A stretch of DNA of 64,000 bases from Pollutimonas bauzanensis (GCF_900129885.1 NZ_FQXE01000001.1:62001-126000), one strand, 5' to 3'. Shown: positions 25,097 to 34,640, numbered from the stretch's first letter. Numbers and translations: made by a program. The notes: a model not told the origin generated them from the letters alone.

Positions 25097-25855
25097 ATGA
25101 AGACAGCGCTGTTATCCGACATCCATTCGAACTGGCAGGCCTTTCAGGCCTGCCTCGCCCATGCGCGCGGGCAAGGGGCGCAGCGGATTGCCTTGCTCGG
25201 AGACCTGGTGGGCTATGGCGCGGACCCGGCGGCGGTCGTGGAGCAGGCCATGATGCTGGCCGGCCAGGGGGCCGCGCTGGTCATGGGCAATCACGACCGC
25301 TATGCCATAGATCCCCCGCTGACGGCGCGCAACATGGGAGAGCAGAGCGCCCGATGGACCCACGACCAGCTATCCCCCGCGCAACGCAGCTTTCTGGCGT
25401 CATTGCCATTGACGGCGCCGCTGGGCGGCAATGCCCTGCTTGTCCATGCCAGCGCGGACAATCCCGAACAATGGCATTACGTGCGCGACACCGTCGCCGC
25501 CGAACGCAGCCTGAATGCCGCGGGCCAGGACGATCCAGCCATCCGGTATGTATTCAGCGGGCATGTCCACGAGCAGCTGCTGTACTTCCTGACGCCTACC
25601 GGCAAGCTGATGAGCTTTTCCCCTCAACCCGGCGTCGCCGTGCCATTGCCGGCCCATCGGCAATGGCTTGCCATCGTCGGTTCGGTCGGCCAGCCGCGCG
25701 ACGGCGACCCGCGCGCCATGTATGCCTTGTTTGACGACGACACGCTGCATCTGACATTCCATCGCGTCCCTTACGATTACGCGCAGACCGCGGCCGCCAT
25801 TCTTGCGGCCGGGCTGCCCGCGTTCTTTGCCGACAGGCTGGAGCATGGAAGATGA
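25097..25855 (+). CDS. Calcineurin-like metallophosphoesterase (YfcE-type)
   Basis: A product of 252 residues carrying the dinuclear-metal motifs: LLSDIHSNWQAF, LLGDLVGYGADP, VMGNHDRYAID and the later histidines in LLVHASADNP and FSGHVHEQLL. It is cytoplasmic. It overlaps the following kinase gene by four bases (ATGA), so the two are co-translated. A phosphoprotein phosphatase role opposite the kinase is attractive, but members of this family also act on nucleotides and small phosphodiesters. Confidence 0.85.
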   Translation: MKTALLSDIHSNWQAFQACLAHARGQGAQRIALLGDLVGYGADPAAVVEQAMMLAGQGAALVMGNHDRYAIDPPLTARNMGEQSARWTHDQLSPAQRSFLASLPLTAPLGGNALLVHASADNPEQWHYVRDTVAAERSLNAAGQDDPAIRYVFSGHVHEQLLYFLTPTGKLMSFSPQPGVAVPLPAHRQWLAIVGSVGQPRDGDPRAMYALFDDDTLHLTFHRVPYDYAQTAAAILAAGLPAFFADRLEHGR

Positions 25856-27336
25856 AGCAGCTTGAGCCTGGCACCAGGATAGACTGCTTCGAAATCAAGG
25901 AATGCATACACTCCGGCAGCATGGCCCACATATATTCGGTTGAATATGCCAAGAATGAACAAGGGTCCGGGCCCTGCGCAGGCGCAACAGCCCTTGCCGA
26001 ACAGGCCGGGCCCCGTGTGTCCGGCTTTGCCATGGTCATGAAAATACCCCGCATGGACGCGGCCGCCGGCGCGGAAAACATAGTCGGTTTCGAGGTCGAG
26101 CTGCAGATCTACCCGACACTGACCGGCCCGCATGTGCCGCGTTTCGTGGCTGCCGGAGACTTGCTGCACCTGCCCTATCTGGTCATGGAGCATGTCCAGG
26201 GCGCAACGCTGCAACATTGGCTGGACCAGCCCGAAGCCCTATCGCCGCAGACCATCGCGCAGTTGGGGGATGCCATGGCGATCGCCGCGCACAGCCTGCA
26301 CAGGCAGAACGTATGCCATCTAGATCTCAAGCCCGCCAACGTCCTGATACGCGATGACGGCACAGCGGTATTGCTGGATTTCGGCCTCTCATGCCATGCC
26401 CATTATCCGGACTTGCTGGCCGAAGAAATGCGCCAGGCCGTGGGCTCGCCGGCATGGATAGCCCCGGAGCAAGTCGTGGGGGTGCGCGGCGACCTGCGCA
26501 GCGATATTTTCGCCATCGGCGTCATGCTGTATCAACTGGCGACCGGCGAATATCCTTTTGGCGCGCCCCTGACTCAGGGCGGACTGCGCCAGCGTCTATG
26601 GATGACGCCCATACCGCCGCGCCGGCACCGCCCCGATCTGCCCGACTGGCTGCAGGAAATCATTCTGCGCTGCCTGGAGCCGGAAGCCGCGCAGCGCTAT
26701 CCCTCGGCGGCGCATCTTGCCTTCGATCTCGCCAACCCTGGCCAGGTCGCCATCACCGAGCGCGGCCGGCGCACCCGGGGCGTGGGCGCCTGGACGCATT
26801 TCAAGCGCTGGATCAAGGCCGCCGGCATGTGCTATAAGCCCAGCCCGCTGCCCGCCCAGCAGATCGACGAAGTCCCCATCCTGATGGTCGCCATTCCGCA
26901 TGATGATGTCACCGATGCCACGCTTTACTCCCTGAAGCAGGCGGTCAGGCGTTCGCTGGGCATCCGTCCCGGAGCCAGGCTGGCCTGCGTCACCGTGATT
27001 TCCCCTGCAGACCGGAGCACGACCGACGCCGACCGCAGCGCAACCGCGCTGCAACGCAAACATCTGGCGCGGCTCAAGCAGTGGGCCCAGTCCCTGGACA
27101 TGACGGGGCATAGCGTCAGTTGCCACGTCATCGAGGCCGGCGATGTCGCCCAGGCGCTCGTGCGTTATGCCCAGAACAACTTTGTCAGCGTCATGATACT
27201 TGGCGCCGCCACGCACGGCATCCAGATGCAGCGCCTAGTCGCCACGGTGCCCATGCGCGTGGTGCGCGACGCGCCGTGCACCGTCATTCTGGTCAAGCAG
27301 CAATTGCCGTTTTCCGCCTTGGCCAGAGAATCCTGA
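25852..27336 (+). CDS. Ser/Thr protein kinase fused to a universal stress protein domain
   Basis: A product of 494 residues. The N-terminal 300 residues are a Hanks-type kinase: VMKIPR lysine, VMEHVQGATL hinge, catalytic HLDLKPAN, metal-binding DFGLS and the APE-like WIAPEQ. From about residue 345 a Usp domain follows (PILMVAIPHDD through ILGAATHGIQM and VVRDAPCTVILV). There is no transmembrane segment. HLD replaces HRD at the catalytic loop. The upstream phosphoesterase overlaps it. The Usp domain may bind nucleotide and tune the kinase in stress; this is inference. Confidence 0.88.
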   Translation: MKQLEPGTRIDCFEIKECIHSGSMAHIYSVEYAKNEQGSGPCAGATALAEQAGPRVSGFAMVMKIPRMDAAAGAENIVGFEVELQIYPTLTGPHVPRFVAAGDLLHLPYLVMEHVQGATLQHWLDQPEALSPQTIAQLGDAMAIAAHSLHRQNVCHLDLKPANVLIRDDGTAVLLDFGLSCHAHYPDLLAEEMRQAVGSPAWIAPEQVVGVRGDLRSDIFAIGVMLYQLATGEYPFGAPLTQGGLRQRLWMTPIPPRRHRPDLPDWLQEIILRCLEPEAAQRYPSAAHLAFDLANPGQVAITERGRRTRGVGAWTHFKRWIKAAGMCYKPSPLPAQQIDEVPILMVAIPHDDVTDATLYSLKQAVRRSLGIRPGARLACVTVISPADRSTTDADRSATALQRKHLARLKQWAQSLDMTGHSVSCHVIEAGDVAQALVRYAQNNFVSVMILGAATHGIQMQRLVATVPMRVVRDAPCTVILVKQQLPFSALARES

Positions 27337-27469
27337 TCAGGCCAGAACGCGTCTCGCATGCGTCCCCGGACCAGGGCGGATTCTTGCATGGCGGCAAGCC
27401 TGGCGCATCGCTCCTGCATGCCGCCGCAGTCGGCCCGCCGTGTCCTGGCGCCGCCGCTTCCCGACACCC

Positions 27470-28678
27470 TTAAGCAAGCCCCGCGAACCGCCCAAAATCC
27501 AGGCGCGGATCAAACACGAAAGCGTCCAGGGCCAGGCATACCGCCGCCTGCTCCAGGGTCATCGTCGATATCGACAGGGGTAGCTCCCGGGCGAGGTGGA
27601 AATTGTTCCTCACGCCCTCGACATAACTCGGAATCTGCGCCATGGCTCCCGCCAGGATGACCAGCTCCGGATCAAAAATGGGCGTCAACTGGCTCAAGGT
27701 TCGGCCCAGCCATTCGCCAGCCGAGCGAAATATTCTGACGGCGGCGATATCGTTGGCATAAGCCATCGCAGCCGCATGCTTGAGCAGCCATACGTTGCCT
27801 ACCCGGGCGTCGTCAGGCTGGGCGGAGGTGATCGCCATGCCCAGCTGGGACAGGACGGCATAGCCCGACGCCACCGTGTTCAGGCAGCCGAATTCGCCGC
27901 AGGTGCACTGGCTGCCGGCAGCATCCACTTTCAAGTGCCCTATTTGCCCGGCTGAATTGCTGGCACCGCGCAGCATGCGCCGGTCTATCATTAGCGCCAC
28001 TCCGACTCCCAGCCCCAGGTGTATCAGCAAGACGTTATTTTTTTGTTGTGCGATGCCTATCGTATGTTCGGCATGCAGGATCGCCCTTGGCCTGCCCTCG
28101 ACACACGCCGGGACGGACAGCGCGGACTCGAAAATATCCGCAACGGGAAGATTTTCCCATCCCAGCGTCGGCGCCTGGAGAAGAATGCGATTGGACCGAT
28201 CCACGGCCCCGGCGATGCCGATGCCTATGCCCGCGAGGCGCCCTGGCTCCAGCCCCGCCGTCCGCAGCATGTCGCGCGCCCTGTCGGCGCCATATTCCAG
28301 AGCCGCCTCGGGATTGTCGAACGACAGCAGGTTCAAATCCTGGCGGGCGACGACTTCTCCGCAAAGGTCGGCCAGGCACAGGGACTGGGAATTCGCGCCT
28401 ATGTCCATTCCGAGCACGAACAGCCCTTCCCCCCTCAGCCCCAGGCTGACCATAGGCCGGCCTGGACGGCCATCGGCGGCCAGCGACCGCTCGGCAATCA
28501 GCCCGGCGTCGACGAGCTCGCGCGTGATGCGGGAAATGGCGGGTTCGGTCAGACCGGCGATGCGCGCCAGCTCCACCCTGGACATGAGCTTGTGCCTGCG
28601 CAATAGATTAAGCACCAGGCTGCGGTTGTCCCGGCGGATATCCTGCGTGGAAATGCTGCGTGTTTTTGGTCGGTGCAT
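27470..28678 (-). CDS. ROK family transcriptional regulator (NagC/XylR type)
   Basis: A product of 402 residues: N-terminal winged helix (LMSRVELARIAGLTEPAISRI) and a ROK sugar-kinase-like domain (LGMDIGANSQSL, GIGIAGAVD, GLGVGVALM) with a zinc motif CTCGEFGCLN. Such proteins bind sugars or their phosphates and act as repressors. It is divergent from the Bug-containing catabolic operon starting at 28815 and probably controls it. That the operon encodes organic-acid rather than sugar enzymes makes the effector uncertain. Confidence 0.88.
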   Translation of the reverse strand: MHRPKTRSISTQDIRRDNRSLVLNLLRRHKLMSRVELARIAGLTEPAISRITRELVDAGLIAERSLAADGRPGRPMVSLGLRGEGLFVLGMDIGANSQSLCLADLCGEVVARQDLNLLSFDNPEAALEYGADRARDMLRTAGLEPGRLAGIGIGIAGAVDRSNRILLQAPTLGWENLPVADIFESALSVPACVEGRPRAILHAEHTIGIAQQKNNVLLIHLGLGVGVALMIDRRMLRGASNSAGQIGHLKVDAAGSQCTCGEFGCLNTVASGYAVLSQLGMAITSAQPDDARVGNVWLLKHAAAMAYANDIAAVRIFRSAGEWLGRTLSQLTPIFDPELVILAGAMAQIPSYVEGVRNNFHLARELPLSISTMTLEQAAVCLALDAFVFDPRLDFGRFAGLA

Positions 28679-28814
28679 GGCCTCAGATCATAACAAGCAT
28701 TCAGCTTGATGGCCTCGAAACGCAGGCAGCTTTAAATTACTTGTCGTCGGTAAGAAACTACGATAGACTCCGTTTTAACAAGAAAGCACAAATTTTTCAG
28801 CGAGGAGGCCAGAC

Positions 28815-29783
28815 ATGAAAATGCTTCGAATGCTTGCCGCGGGCGCCGCGATATTTCTCGCCGGCACAATGGCTGGCCTTGCCGGCGAAAGCTATCCCGC
28901 GCGCCCCATCAGCCTCGTAGTGCCCTTCGCCCCGGGCGGGGGCTCGGATCCCTTGGCGCGCGGCATAGGCGAACGCCTGACGCAGGCGCTGGGGCAGCCC
29001 GTGGTGGTGGAATACAAACCCGGGGCGAACGCATTGATCGCCGAGGGCTATACGGCCAGGGCCGCGCCGGACGGATACACGATATTGCTGGATACGACGG
29101 CGCTGGCTTTGAATCGGGCGCGGCAGGCAAAGGCTTCTTTCGACCTCAAAAAAGACCTGACGCCTGTGATCATGCCAGCCTGGGCTCCCCACGTCGTCAT
29201 CGTGCGGGCCGATTCCCCCCACCACAATACCGGGAGCCTGATAAGCGCGATGCGCGCCGCTCCGGGGAAATTCACCTACGGCTCATTCGGCGCGGGCAGC
29301 ACATCCCATTTGGCGGGCGTGCTGCTCGATTCGATGGCCGGCGCCAAGTCGATCCACGTGCCCTACCGCGGAGGCGCCCCGGCAATACAAGGGCTGCTGG
29401 CCGGCGACATCGATATTGTCTATGGCACGGTACCCCTGGCGATGCCATTCATCAAATCGGGTCAATTGAAAGCCCTGGCCGTTACCAGCAGACATAGAAT
29501 TCCCGAATTGCCCGACACGCCCGCGATGGCGGAAACCCTGCCGGACTATGAAATCAATTTGTGGTGGGCCCTCTTGGCGCCCTCCGGCACCCCGCGCCCC
29601 GTAATCGACAAGCTCAACGCCGCCGTCACCCAGGCTGTTCGATCGGCCGAACTCCGCAAGCGGCTGGCCCCGCAGGGCTACAACTTCACCGATGGTCCGC
29701 CCGAGGAAGTTGCCGCATTTATTGCCGCCGAGGAGGAAAAGTGGGGAAGTCTCATCAAGAGTGAAGGTATCGCGTTGAATTGA
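28815..29783 (+). CDS. Tripartite tricarboxylate transporter substrate-binding protein (Bug family)
   Basis: A product of 322 residues: signal peptide (MLAAGAAIFLAGTMAGLAG), YPARPISLVVPFAPGGGSD at the mature start, the GQPVVVEYKPGA segment and the HVPYRG loop; all are Bug hallmarks. A strong GAGGAGG ribosome site precedes it. The family binds carboxylates or similar small molecules in the periplasm; no TctAB membrane genes are nearby, as is usual for orphan Bug proteins. First gene of an operon running to 34510. Confidence 0.92.
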   Translation: MKMLRMLAAGAAIFLAGTMAGLAGESYPARPISLVVPFAPGGGSDPLARGIGERLTQALGQPVVVEYKPGANALIAEGYTARAAPDGYTILLDTTALALNRARQAKASFDLKKDLTPVIMPAWAPHVVIVRADSPHHNTGSLISAMRAAPGKFTYGSFGAGSTSHLAGVLLDSMAGAKSIHVPYRGGAPAIQGLLAGDIDIVYGTVPLAMPFIKSGQLKALAVTSRHRIPELPDTPAMAETLPDYEINLWWALLAPSGTPRPVIDKLNAAVTQAVRSAELRKRLAPQGYNFTDGPPEEVAAFIAAEEEKWGSLIKSEGIALN

Positions 29784-29869
29784 CCGTCCGTAGCTGCCAG
29801 GGCATGCAGGAAACGCTGCCCTGGCGATCCGCCCAAACCAAGGGTACAAGAACCGGAAAAGGAAGAATA

Positions 29870-30835
29870 ATGCCGAGCATGATAAAACTTCTTTGGCTGC
29901 TGTTTGCAGTTTTATCCCTGGGTAGCGCCCGCGCGGCGTACCCGGACAAGCCGATAAAGATAGTGGTCACCCTGGCCGCCGGCGGCACCGCCGATATCCT
30001 CGCCAGGCTGGTGTCGAGCAAGCTGTCCCAATCGCTGGGCCAGCCCGTGGTGGTTGAAAACCGGCCTGGCGCCAGCGGCATGATAGGCGCGGAAAGCGTG
30101 GCCAAAGCCGCGCCCGACGGCTATACCCTGCTGCTGGGATACAACGCCGAAATTGCCATAAACCAAAGCCTGCTCGCCCGCATGCGCTACGATCCGATCC
30201 GCGATCTGGAGCCCATCACAATAGTGGGCGCCACCCCCATGGTCCTGGTCGTCGATCCCGCCCTGCGCGTCAAGACCTTGCCGGAGCTGATCGCATTGGC
30301 CAGGAAAAACCCCGGCGCCCTCTCGTACGGATCCGCCGGAGTCGGCAGCACGCCCCATCTTGGGTCCGAACTGCTGAACCATATGGCCTCGATCAACGTG
30401 CTGCATGTCCCCTATAAAAGCGCATCCCAGGCCGTTCCCGAAGTGATAGGCAAGCGCATATCTATGGTGTTCTCCGGCATGCCGCTGGCCATGCCTCATA
30501 TCAGGGATGGGCGGCTGCAGGCGATTGCGGTCTCGACCCGCAGCCGCTCGGCGGCGCTGCCGGATACTCCGACCGTCGCGGAAATGGGCTATGCCGGCTT
30601 CGACATCACAAATTGGTTTGGAATGTTCGCCCCCGCGGGAACCCCGCGGCCCATCATCGACAAGCTTTACGCGGAGATACGGCTTGCGGTATCCACCGAC
30701 GAGGTCAAACAGCGCATCAGCGGGGAAGGAGGAATGATCAATCCCCTTGCGCCGGCCGAGTTCAAGGATTTCATTCAGGCCGAGGTAGCCAAGTATCAAT
30801 CGATCATTGCCAGTATCGGCCTCCAGAAGAATTAA
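29870..30835 (+). CDS. Bug family substrate-binding protein, second copy
   Basis: A product of 321 residues with a signal peptide (MIKLLWLLFAVLSLGSARA), YPDKPIKIVVTLAAGGTAD, GQPVVVENRPGASG, APDGYTLLLGY and the LHVPYKS loop. It is a paralogue of the preceding gene and may have arisen by duplication or recognise a related ligand. ATG 29870 is preferred with GGAAG upstream; earlier in-frame starts would add a non-signal leader. Confidence 0.92.
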   Translation: MPSMIKLLWLLFAVLSLGSARAAYPDKPIKIVVTLAAGGTADILARLVSSKLSQSLGQPVVVENRPGASGMIGAESVAKAAPDGYTLLLGYNAEIAINQSLLARMRYDPIRDLEPITIVGATPMVLVVDPALRVKTLPELIALARKNPGALSYGSAGVGSTPHLGSELLNHMASINVLHVPYKSASQAVPEVIGKRISMVFSGMPLAMPHIRDGRLQAIAVSTRSRSAALPDTPTVAEMGYAGFDITNWFGMFAPAGTPRPIIDKLYAEIRLAVSTDEVKQRISGEGGMINPLAPAEFKDFIQAEVAKYQSIIASIGLQKN

Positions 30836-30854
30836 CCCCAAGAAAGGAAATGAC

Positions 30855-31043
30855 ATGCCACTTGCGCAGCTATACATCGGGAAAGGACGCAGTTACGAGG
30901 AAAAAGAGCAGCTGATACAGGCTGTCACCCAGGCCCTCGTAAACACGCTAGGCTCGAACCCGGATTCCACCTGGGTCGTTATCAACGAAATTCCCCGCAG
31001 CGAATGGGGAGTGGGCGGCAAGCCGCTGGCCAGGCCGGCCTGA
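30855..31043 (+). CDS. 4-oxalocrotonate tautomerase family protein
   Basis: A product of 62 residues starting MPLAQLYIGKGRSYEEKEQL; after Met removal Pro-1 is the catalytic base of the tautomerase superfamily. The WVVINEIPRSEWGVGG segment is the family's central strand and loop. AAAGGAAA precedes the ATG. In this operon it would interconvert enol/keto or enamine/imine forms of the pathway intermediate. Confidence 0.88.
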   Translation: MPLAQLYIGKGRSYEEKEQLIQAVTQALVNTLGSNPDSTWVVINEIPRSEWGVGGKPLARPA

Positions 31044-31059
31044 GCCAGGAGGCATAAAA

Positions 31060-32055
31060 ATGCTGACACTGAACGCGACGCAGACGCGCACCCATCTGCC
31101 CTTCCCGCAGATGATAGATGCAATCGAGAATATGTTCAGATCGGGGTGTATTGTTCCTCAGCGGCACATGCACGCCATCGACCCGCCAGCGGGCCGCGCC
31201 TCGCTGCTGTTGATGCCTGCCTGGCAACTCCATGGGCGCCTGGGCGTAAAGATTGTCACCGTTCATCCCGATAATTCCGATCGCGGCATGCCCGCGCTGA
31301 ACTCCACCTTCACCCTCTTCGACGCCGCCGACGGCACGCCGCTAGCGCATCTGGATGGCAACGAGATCACTTCCCGGCGCACGGCGGCCGCCTCCGCGCT
31401 GGCGGCCCGCTTTCTCAGCAGGCGGGATGCCACGCGCCTGCTGGTAGTGGGCGCCGGCCGGGTTGCAAGCCTGATTCCGCAAGCCTACCAGGCAGTCTGC
31501 GATATCCAGCAAGTCAAGGTGTGGGATATCGACCCGGCGATGGCGCAGGCGCTGATCGAGCGCCTGCGCCTTGCGGGTTTCGATGCCGAATGGGCGCATG
31601 ATCTCGAGCGGGCAGTCAAAGAGGCCGACATCGTCAGTTGCGCGACGCTCGCCACTCAGCCGCTGATCCATGGCGATTGGCTGCAGCCGGGCATGCACCT
31701 CGATCTCATAGGCAGCTTCACCGCCGCGATGCGTGAAGCCGATGAGACTTGCCTGCTGCGCGCCAATGTCTATATCGACACCGAAGAAGCGCTTCAGAAG
31801 TCGGGGGATTTCTTGGCCCCCCTGCGAGATGGCGTCTTTCGCGCGGAGGACGTGTGCGCCACCCTCGAACAATTGTGCAAAAGGCTGAAACGGGGCAGAC
31901 GGGACCCGAACGGCATCACGCTGTTCAAAGCCGTGGGCACCGCGCTGGAGGATCTTGCCGTTGCCTCGCTCGCCTATGACGGCGCAAAACAGGCCGACTG
32001 CTGGAACACGCAGTCCGATTCATTAATTTCGTTGGATAGGGAGATCATGAAATGA
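31060..32055 (+). CDS. Ornithine cyclodeaminase/mu-crystallin family protein
   Basis: A product of 331 residues with the OCD/CRYM fold: VKIVTVHPDN substrate-binding lysine region, HLDGNEITSRRTAAASALAA, and the Rossmann loop VVGAGRVASLI near residue 130. The family includes ornithine cyclodeaminase, alanine dehydrogenase and ketimine (pyrroline-2-carboxylate) reductases. The absence of arginine/ornithine genes argues against cyclodeaminase. Its stop overlaps the PrpD gene (ATGA). Confidence 0.85.
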   Translation: MLTLNATQTRTHLPFPQMIDAIENMFRSGCIVPQRHMHAIDPPAGRASLLLMPAWQLHGRLGVKIVTVHPDNSDRGMPALNSTFTLFDAADGTPLAHLDGNEITSRRTAAASALAARFLSRRDATRLLVVGAGRVASLIPQAYQAVCDIQQVKVWDIDPAMAQALIERLRLAGFDAEWAHDLERAVKEADIVSCATLATQPLIHGDWLQPGMHLDLIGSFTAAMREADETCLLRANVYIDTEEALQKSGDFLAPLRDGVFRAEDVCATLEQLCKRLKRGRRDPNGITLFKAVGTALEDLAVASLAYDGAKQADCWNTQSDSLISLDREIMK

Positions 32056-33452
32056 GCAAAGCCATGGGAGAACTCTTGGCGCAATATGTCGTGGAACAAG
32101 ACAGCCAGCGATTGCCCGCGGCGGTCATCCAGCAGGCGAAGCGCTGTCTGCTGGACTCGATCGGCGTGGCGGTTGCCGGCAGCGCCAAAACCTGGGCGCA
32201 GGCAGCGCTGCGTGAAGTCAGGAGGCAGGGCGGGCATGGGCAGGCGAGCATATGGCTATATGGGGATCGGGTGCCCGATACGTCCGCCGCTCTTGTCAAC
32301 GGCATGTTCGCGCACAGCATGGACTATAACGATGATCACGCCGGAATTCAGGTCGGGAGCCTGATCCCGCCAACCGCCGCCGCGGTCGGCGAGGCGGTCG
32401 GCGCCTCCGGACGCGAGGTGCTGACCGCCATCGCGCTGGGCTATGACGTAGCCGTGCGCCTGGCCGATGCAATCAATTCCCAGCAACTCTACATGAGAGG
32501 CTTCCAACCTACCGCGGTCTGCGGTGTGTTCGCCGCCACGGCCGTGGCGGGCAGACTGCTCAAGCTTTCCGTGGGCCAGATGGCCGATGCGTTTGGAATC
32601 GCCGCCAGCTATGCGGGTGGCACTATTGAATTTCTCAAGGAAGGCACGGACACCAAACGCTTTCACGTTGCCAAGGCCGCGCAGGGCGGAGTGCTGAGCG
32701 CCCGGCTTGCCATGGCTGGCATGAACGGCCCCAGGTCCGTATTCGAGGGGGCTTTCGGCATCTTCAATGTTTATTCCGAACAGTCGCGCCCCGAGCGCCT
32801 GCTGGCCGAGCTCGGCGCACGCTACGACATTCTCGAGACATCATTCAAGAAATATCCTTTTTGCGACGGCAACGCCCCTCCGCTCGAAGCGACGCTGGCT
32901 CTGCTGCAGGAGCATGGGATCGCCATCGAGCAGGTGGCCTCGCTGCATTATCGGATCAAATCATTCCTGGTTCCTTATTGCATCGACTACCACGGTGACC
33001 GTTCCCGCAAATTCCGGCCCCGGAATGAACTGGACGCGCAAATGAGCCTGCCGTTCTGCATCGCCATGGGGCTATTGCAGAATGGAAAGCTGAAAGTAGA
33101 CCATTTCGATCCCGCCAATTATGGCGACCCGCGCATCCATGCCATCGCGGACAAGGTCGACGCCAGCGCCGATCCCGAACTGGACAAGGTGCCCCTTCGT
33201 CCGATGTCGATGCCTTCCATCCTGACCATGACGCTGAACGACGGCAGAAAGCTGAGCAAGCGCGTGGACTACCAGAAAGGCGATCCGCGCAATCCCTTTA
33301 CCGATCAGGAACTGGAAGAAAAATTCCGCTTCTGTGTCGAGGACTTCATGAGCGCCGGCCAAGCCGATCAAATCATCAGCGTCATCGACAGCCTAGATCA
33401 GCGCGGCGACCTGGGCAGCCTGAGCAGTGTCCTGGGCAAGCCCGGCAACTAA
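32052..33452 (+). CDS. MmgE/PrpD family protein
   Basis: A product of 466 residues with the family start (QAKRCLLDSIGVAVAGS), the MDYNDDHAG motif, GYDVAVRLADAI and the later KKYPFCDG segment. Members include 2-methylcitrate dehydratase, cis-aconitate decarboxylase and iminodisuccinate epimerase, so the chemistry concerns a di- or tricarboxylate. No prpB/prpC genes are present, so the methylcitrate cycle is unlikely. It is translationally coupled to the OCD-type gene. Confidence 0.88.
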   Translation: MSKAMGELLAQYVVEQDSQRLPAAVIQQAKRCLLDSIGVAVAGSAKTWAQAALREVRRQGGHGQASIWLYGDRVPDTSAALVNGMFAHSMDYNDDHAGIQVGSLIPPTAAAVGEAVGASGREVLTAIALGYDVAVRLADAINSQQLYMRGFQPTAVCGVFAATAVAGRLLKLSVGQMADAFGIAASYAGGTIEFLKEGTDTKRFHVAKAAQGGVLSARLAMAGMNGPRSVFEGAFGIFNVYSEQSRPERLLAELGARYDILETSFKKYPFCDGNAPPLEATLALLQEHGIAIEQVASLHYRIKSFLVPYCIDYHGDRSRKFRPRNELDAQMSLPFCIAMGLLQNGKLKVDHFDPANYGDPRIHAIADKVDASADPELDKVPLRPMSMPSILTMTLNDGRKLSKRVDYQKGDPRNPFTDQELEEKFRFCVEDFMSAGQADQIISVIDSLDQRGDLGSLSSVLGKPGN

Positions 33453-33499
33453 CGCGCCGGCCTTGTCCGGAAAACCTCCACATATATGGAATCCCAGCA

Positions 33500-34510
33500 A
33501 TGCGCGAAAACTCAGAGCCCGTGCTGCTAATGCCGGAAGACGTCCGCAACCTGGCAGTGCGCGCGCTGCGTGCTTGCGGCGTGCTCGAGAGCAATGCCGC
33601 ATCGGTCGCGGAATCGATCGAGGCCGCCGAAGCCGACGGCATGCACAGCCATGGGCTGATGCGCCTGCCGGCATATTGCCGCCACGTCCTGTGCGGAAAA
33701 GTGGACGGAAGCGCGGTTCCCTGCCTGCGATACCCGATGCCGGGCGCGTTGCTGGTCGATGCGGCTCACGGCTTCGCCCATCCGGCGATAGACTTGGGCT
33801 TGCCGAGCTTGAGCGCCGCGGCCAAAAAACAAGGTATCGCCATGATGGCTGTGACGCGTTCATACAATGCCGGCGCGATGGGCTACCACGTCGAGCGGCT
33901 GGCGCGGTCTGGCGTCCTGGGGCTGGCCTTCGCCAATGCACCCGCCTCTATCGCGGCCTGGGGCGGTATACGGCCGCTTTTCGGGACCAATCCCATTGCT
34001 TTCTCCGCGCCCGGCCCTCGAGGGCCGGCGCTGGTCATCGACCAAGCGTGCAGCATTGTCGCCCGGGGCGAGGTGCTGCGTAAGGCGCTGGCAGGCGAAG
34101 CGCTGCCCGAAGGCTGGGCGCTCGACGCAGACGGCCGCGCCGCGCGGGACCCGCAAGCGGCGCTGGCCGGGACGATGCTCCCCATTGCCGGTCCCAAGGG
34201 CGTGAACCTGGCATGGATCGCGGAAGTGCTGGCATCCTCGCTGACAGGCGCCCAGCCTTCATACGAAGCAAGCTCCATCATTGACGACGAGGGCGGGCCG
34301 CCAGGGATTGGACAGCTGTTCATCGCAATGGCTCCGGACGGGTTCCTGCCCGGATTCGGCCAACGCGTCGACCAGATCTGTGATCGGATAAAGCGCGAAC
34401 CGGGCGCCCGTGTGCCCGGCGCGGGCCGGTGGCGGGCCCGCGCCGGCAGCCGGGAATCCGGCATCGCCATCAGCCGCGGACTCTACGAGGAAATCCAGGC
34501 CTATTGCTGA
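33500..34510 (+). CDS. Ldh family (malate/lactate/ketimine) oxidoreductase
   Basis: A product of 336 residues of the LDH2/MDG2 family: ADGMHSHGLMRLPAYCRHV, VTRSYNAGAMGYHVERLA, and GIRPLFGTNPIAFSAPG for the nucleotide. These NAD(P)H enzymes reduce 2-oxo acids, ureidoglycolate or cyclic ketimines (DpkA). It is probably the last gene of the operon; a GC-rich hairpin follows at 34544. Having both this and an OCD-type enzyme suggests two steps on imino or keto acids. Confidence 0.85.
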   Translation: MRENSEPVLLMPEDVRNLAVRALRACGVLESNAASVAESIEAAEADGMHSHGLMRLPAYCRHVLCGKVDGSAVPCLRYPMPGALLVDAAHGFAHPAIDLGLPSLSAAAKKQGIAMMAVTRSYNAGAMGYHVERLARSGVLGLAFANAPASIAAWGGIRPLFGTNPIAFSAPGPRGPALVIDQACSIVARGEVLRKALAGEALPEGWALDADGRAARDPQAALAGTMLPIAGPKGVNLAWIAEVLASSLTGAQPSYEASSIIDDEGGPPGIGQLFIAMAPDGFLPGFGQRVDQICDRIKREPGARVPGAGRWRARAGSRESGIAISRGLYEEIQAYC

Positions 34511-34543
34511 ACCGCTGTCCGCGCCGCAATCGAGGGCGGGCCT

Positions 34544-34567
34544 GGCCCGGCGCGCCGCCGCCGGGCC
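34544..34567 (+). terminator. GC-rich hairpin after the catabolic operon
   Basis: GGCCCGGCG pairs with CGCCGGGCC around a six-base loop, 34 bases after the stop of the Ldh-type gene. The nine-pair stem is very stable, but no T-run follows, so termination efficiency is uncertain. Confidence 0.4.
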
Positions 34568-34640
34568 GAATACGCCTGCCCGCGAATAGCGAATAGAATT
34601 GGAACAGTCCAAATCAATAAAGGCTGATACACGGAGCAAG

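Noticed and set aside
32052-33452. Methylcitrate cycle prpD
   Set aside because: No prpB, prpC or acnD gene is nearby, and the operon partners are reductases and a tautomerase.
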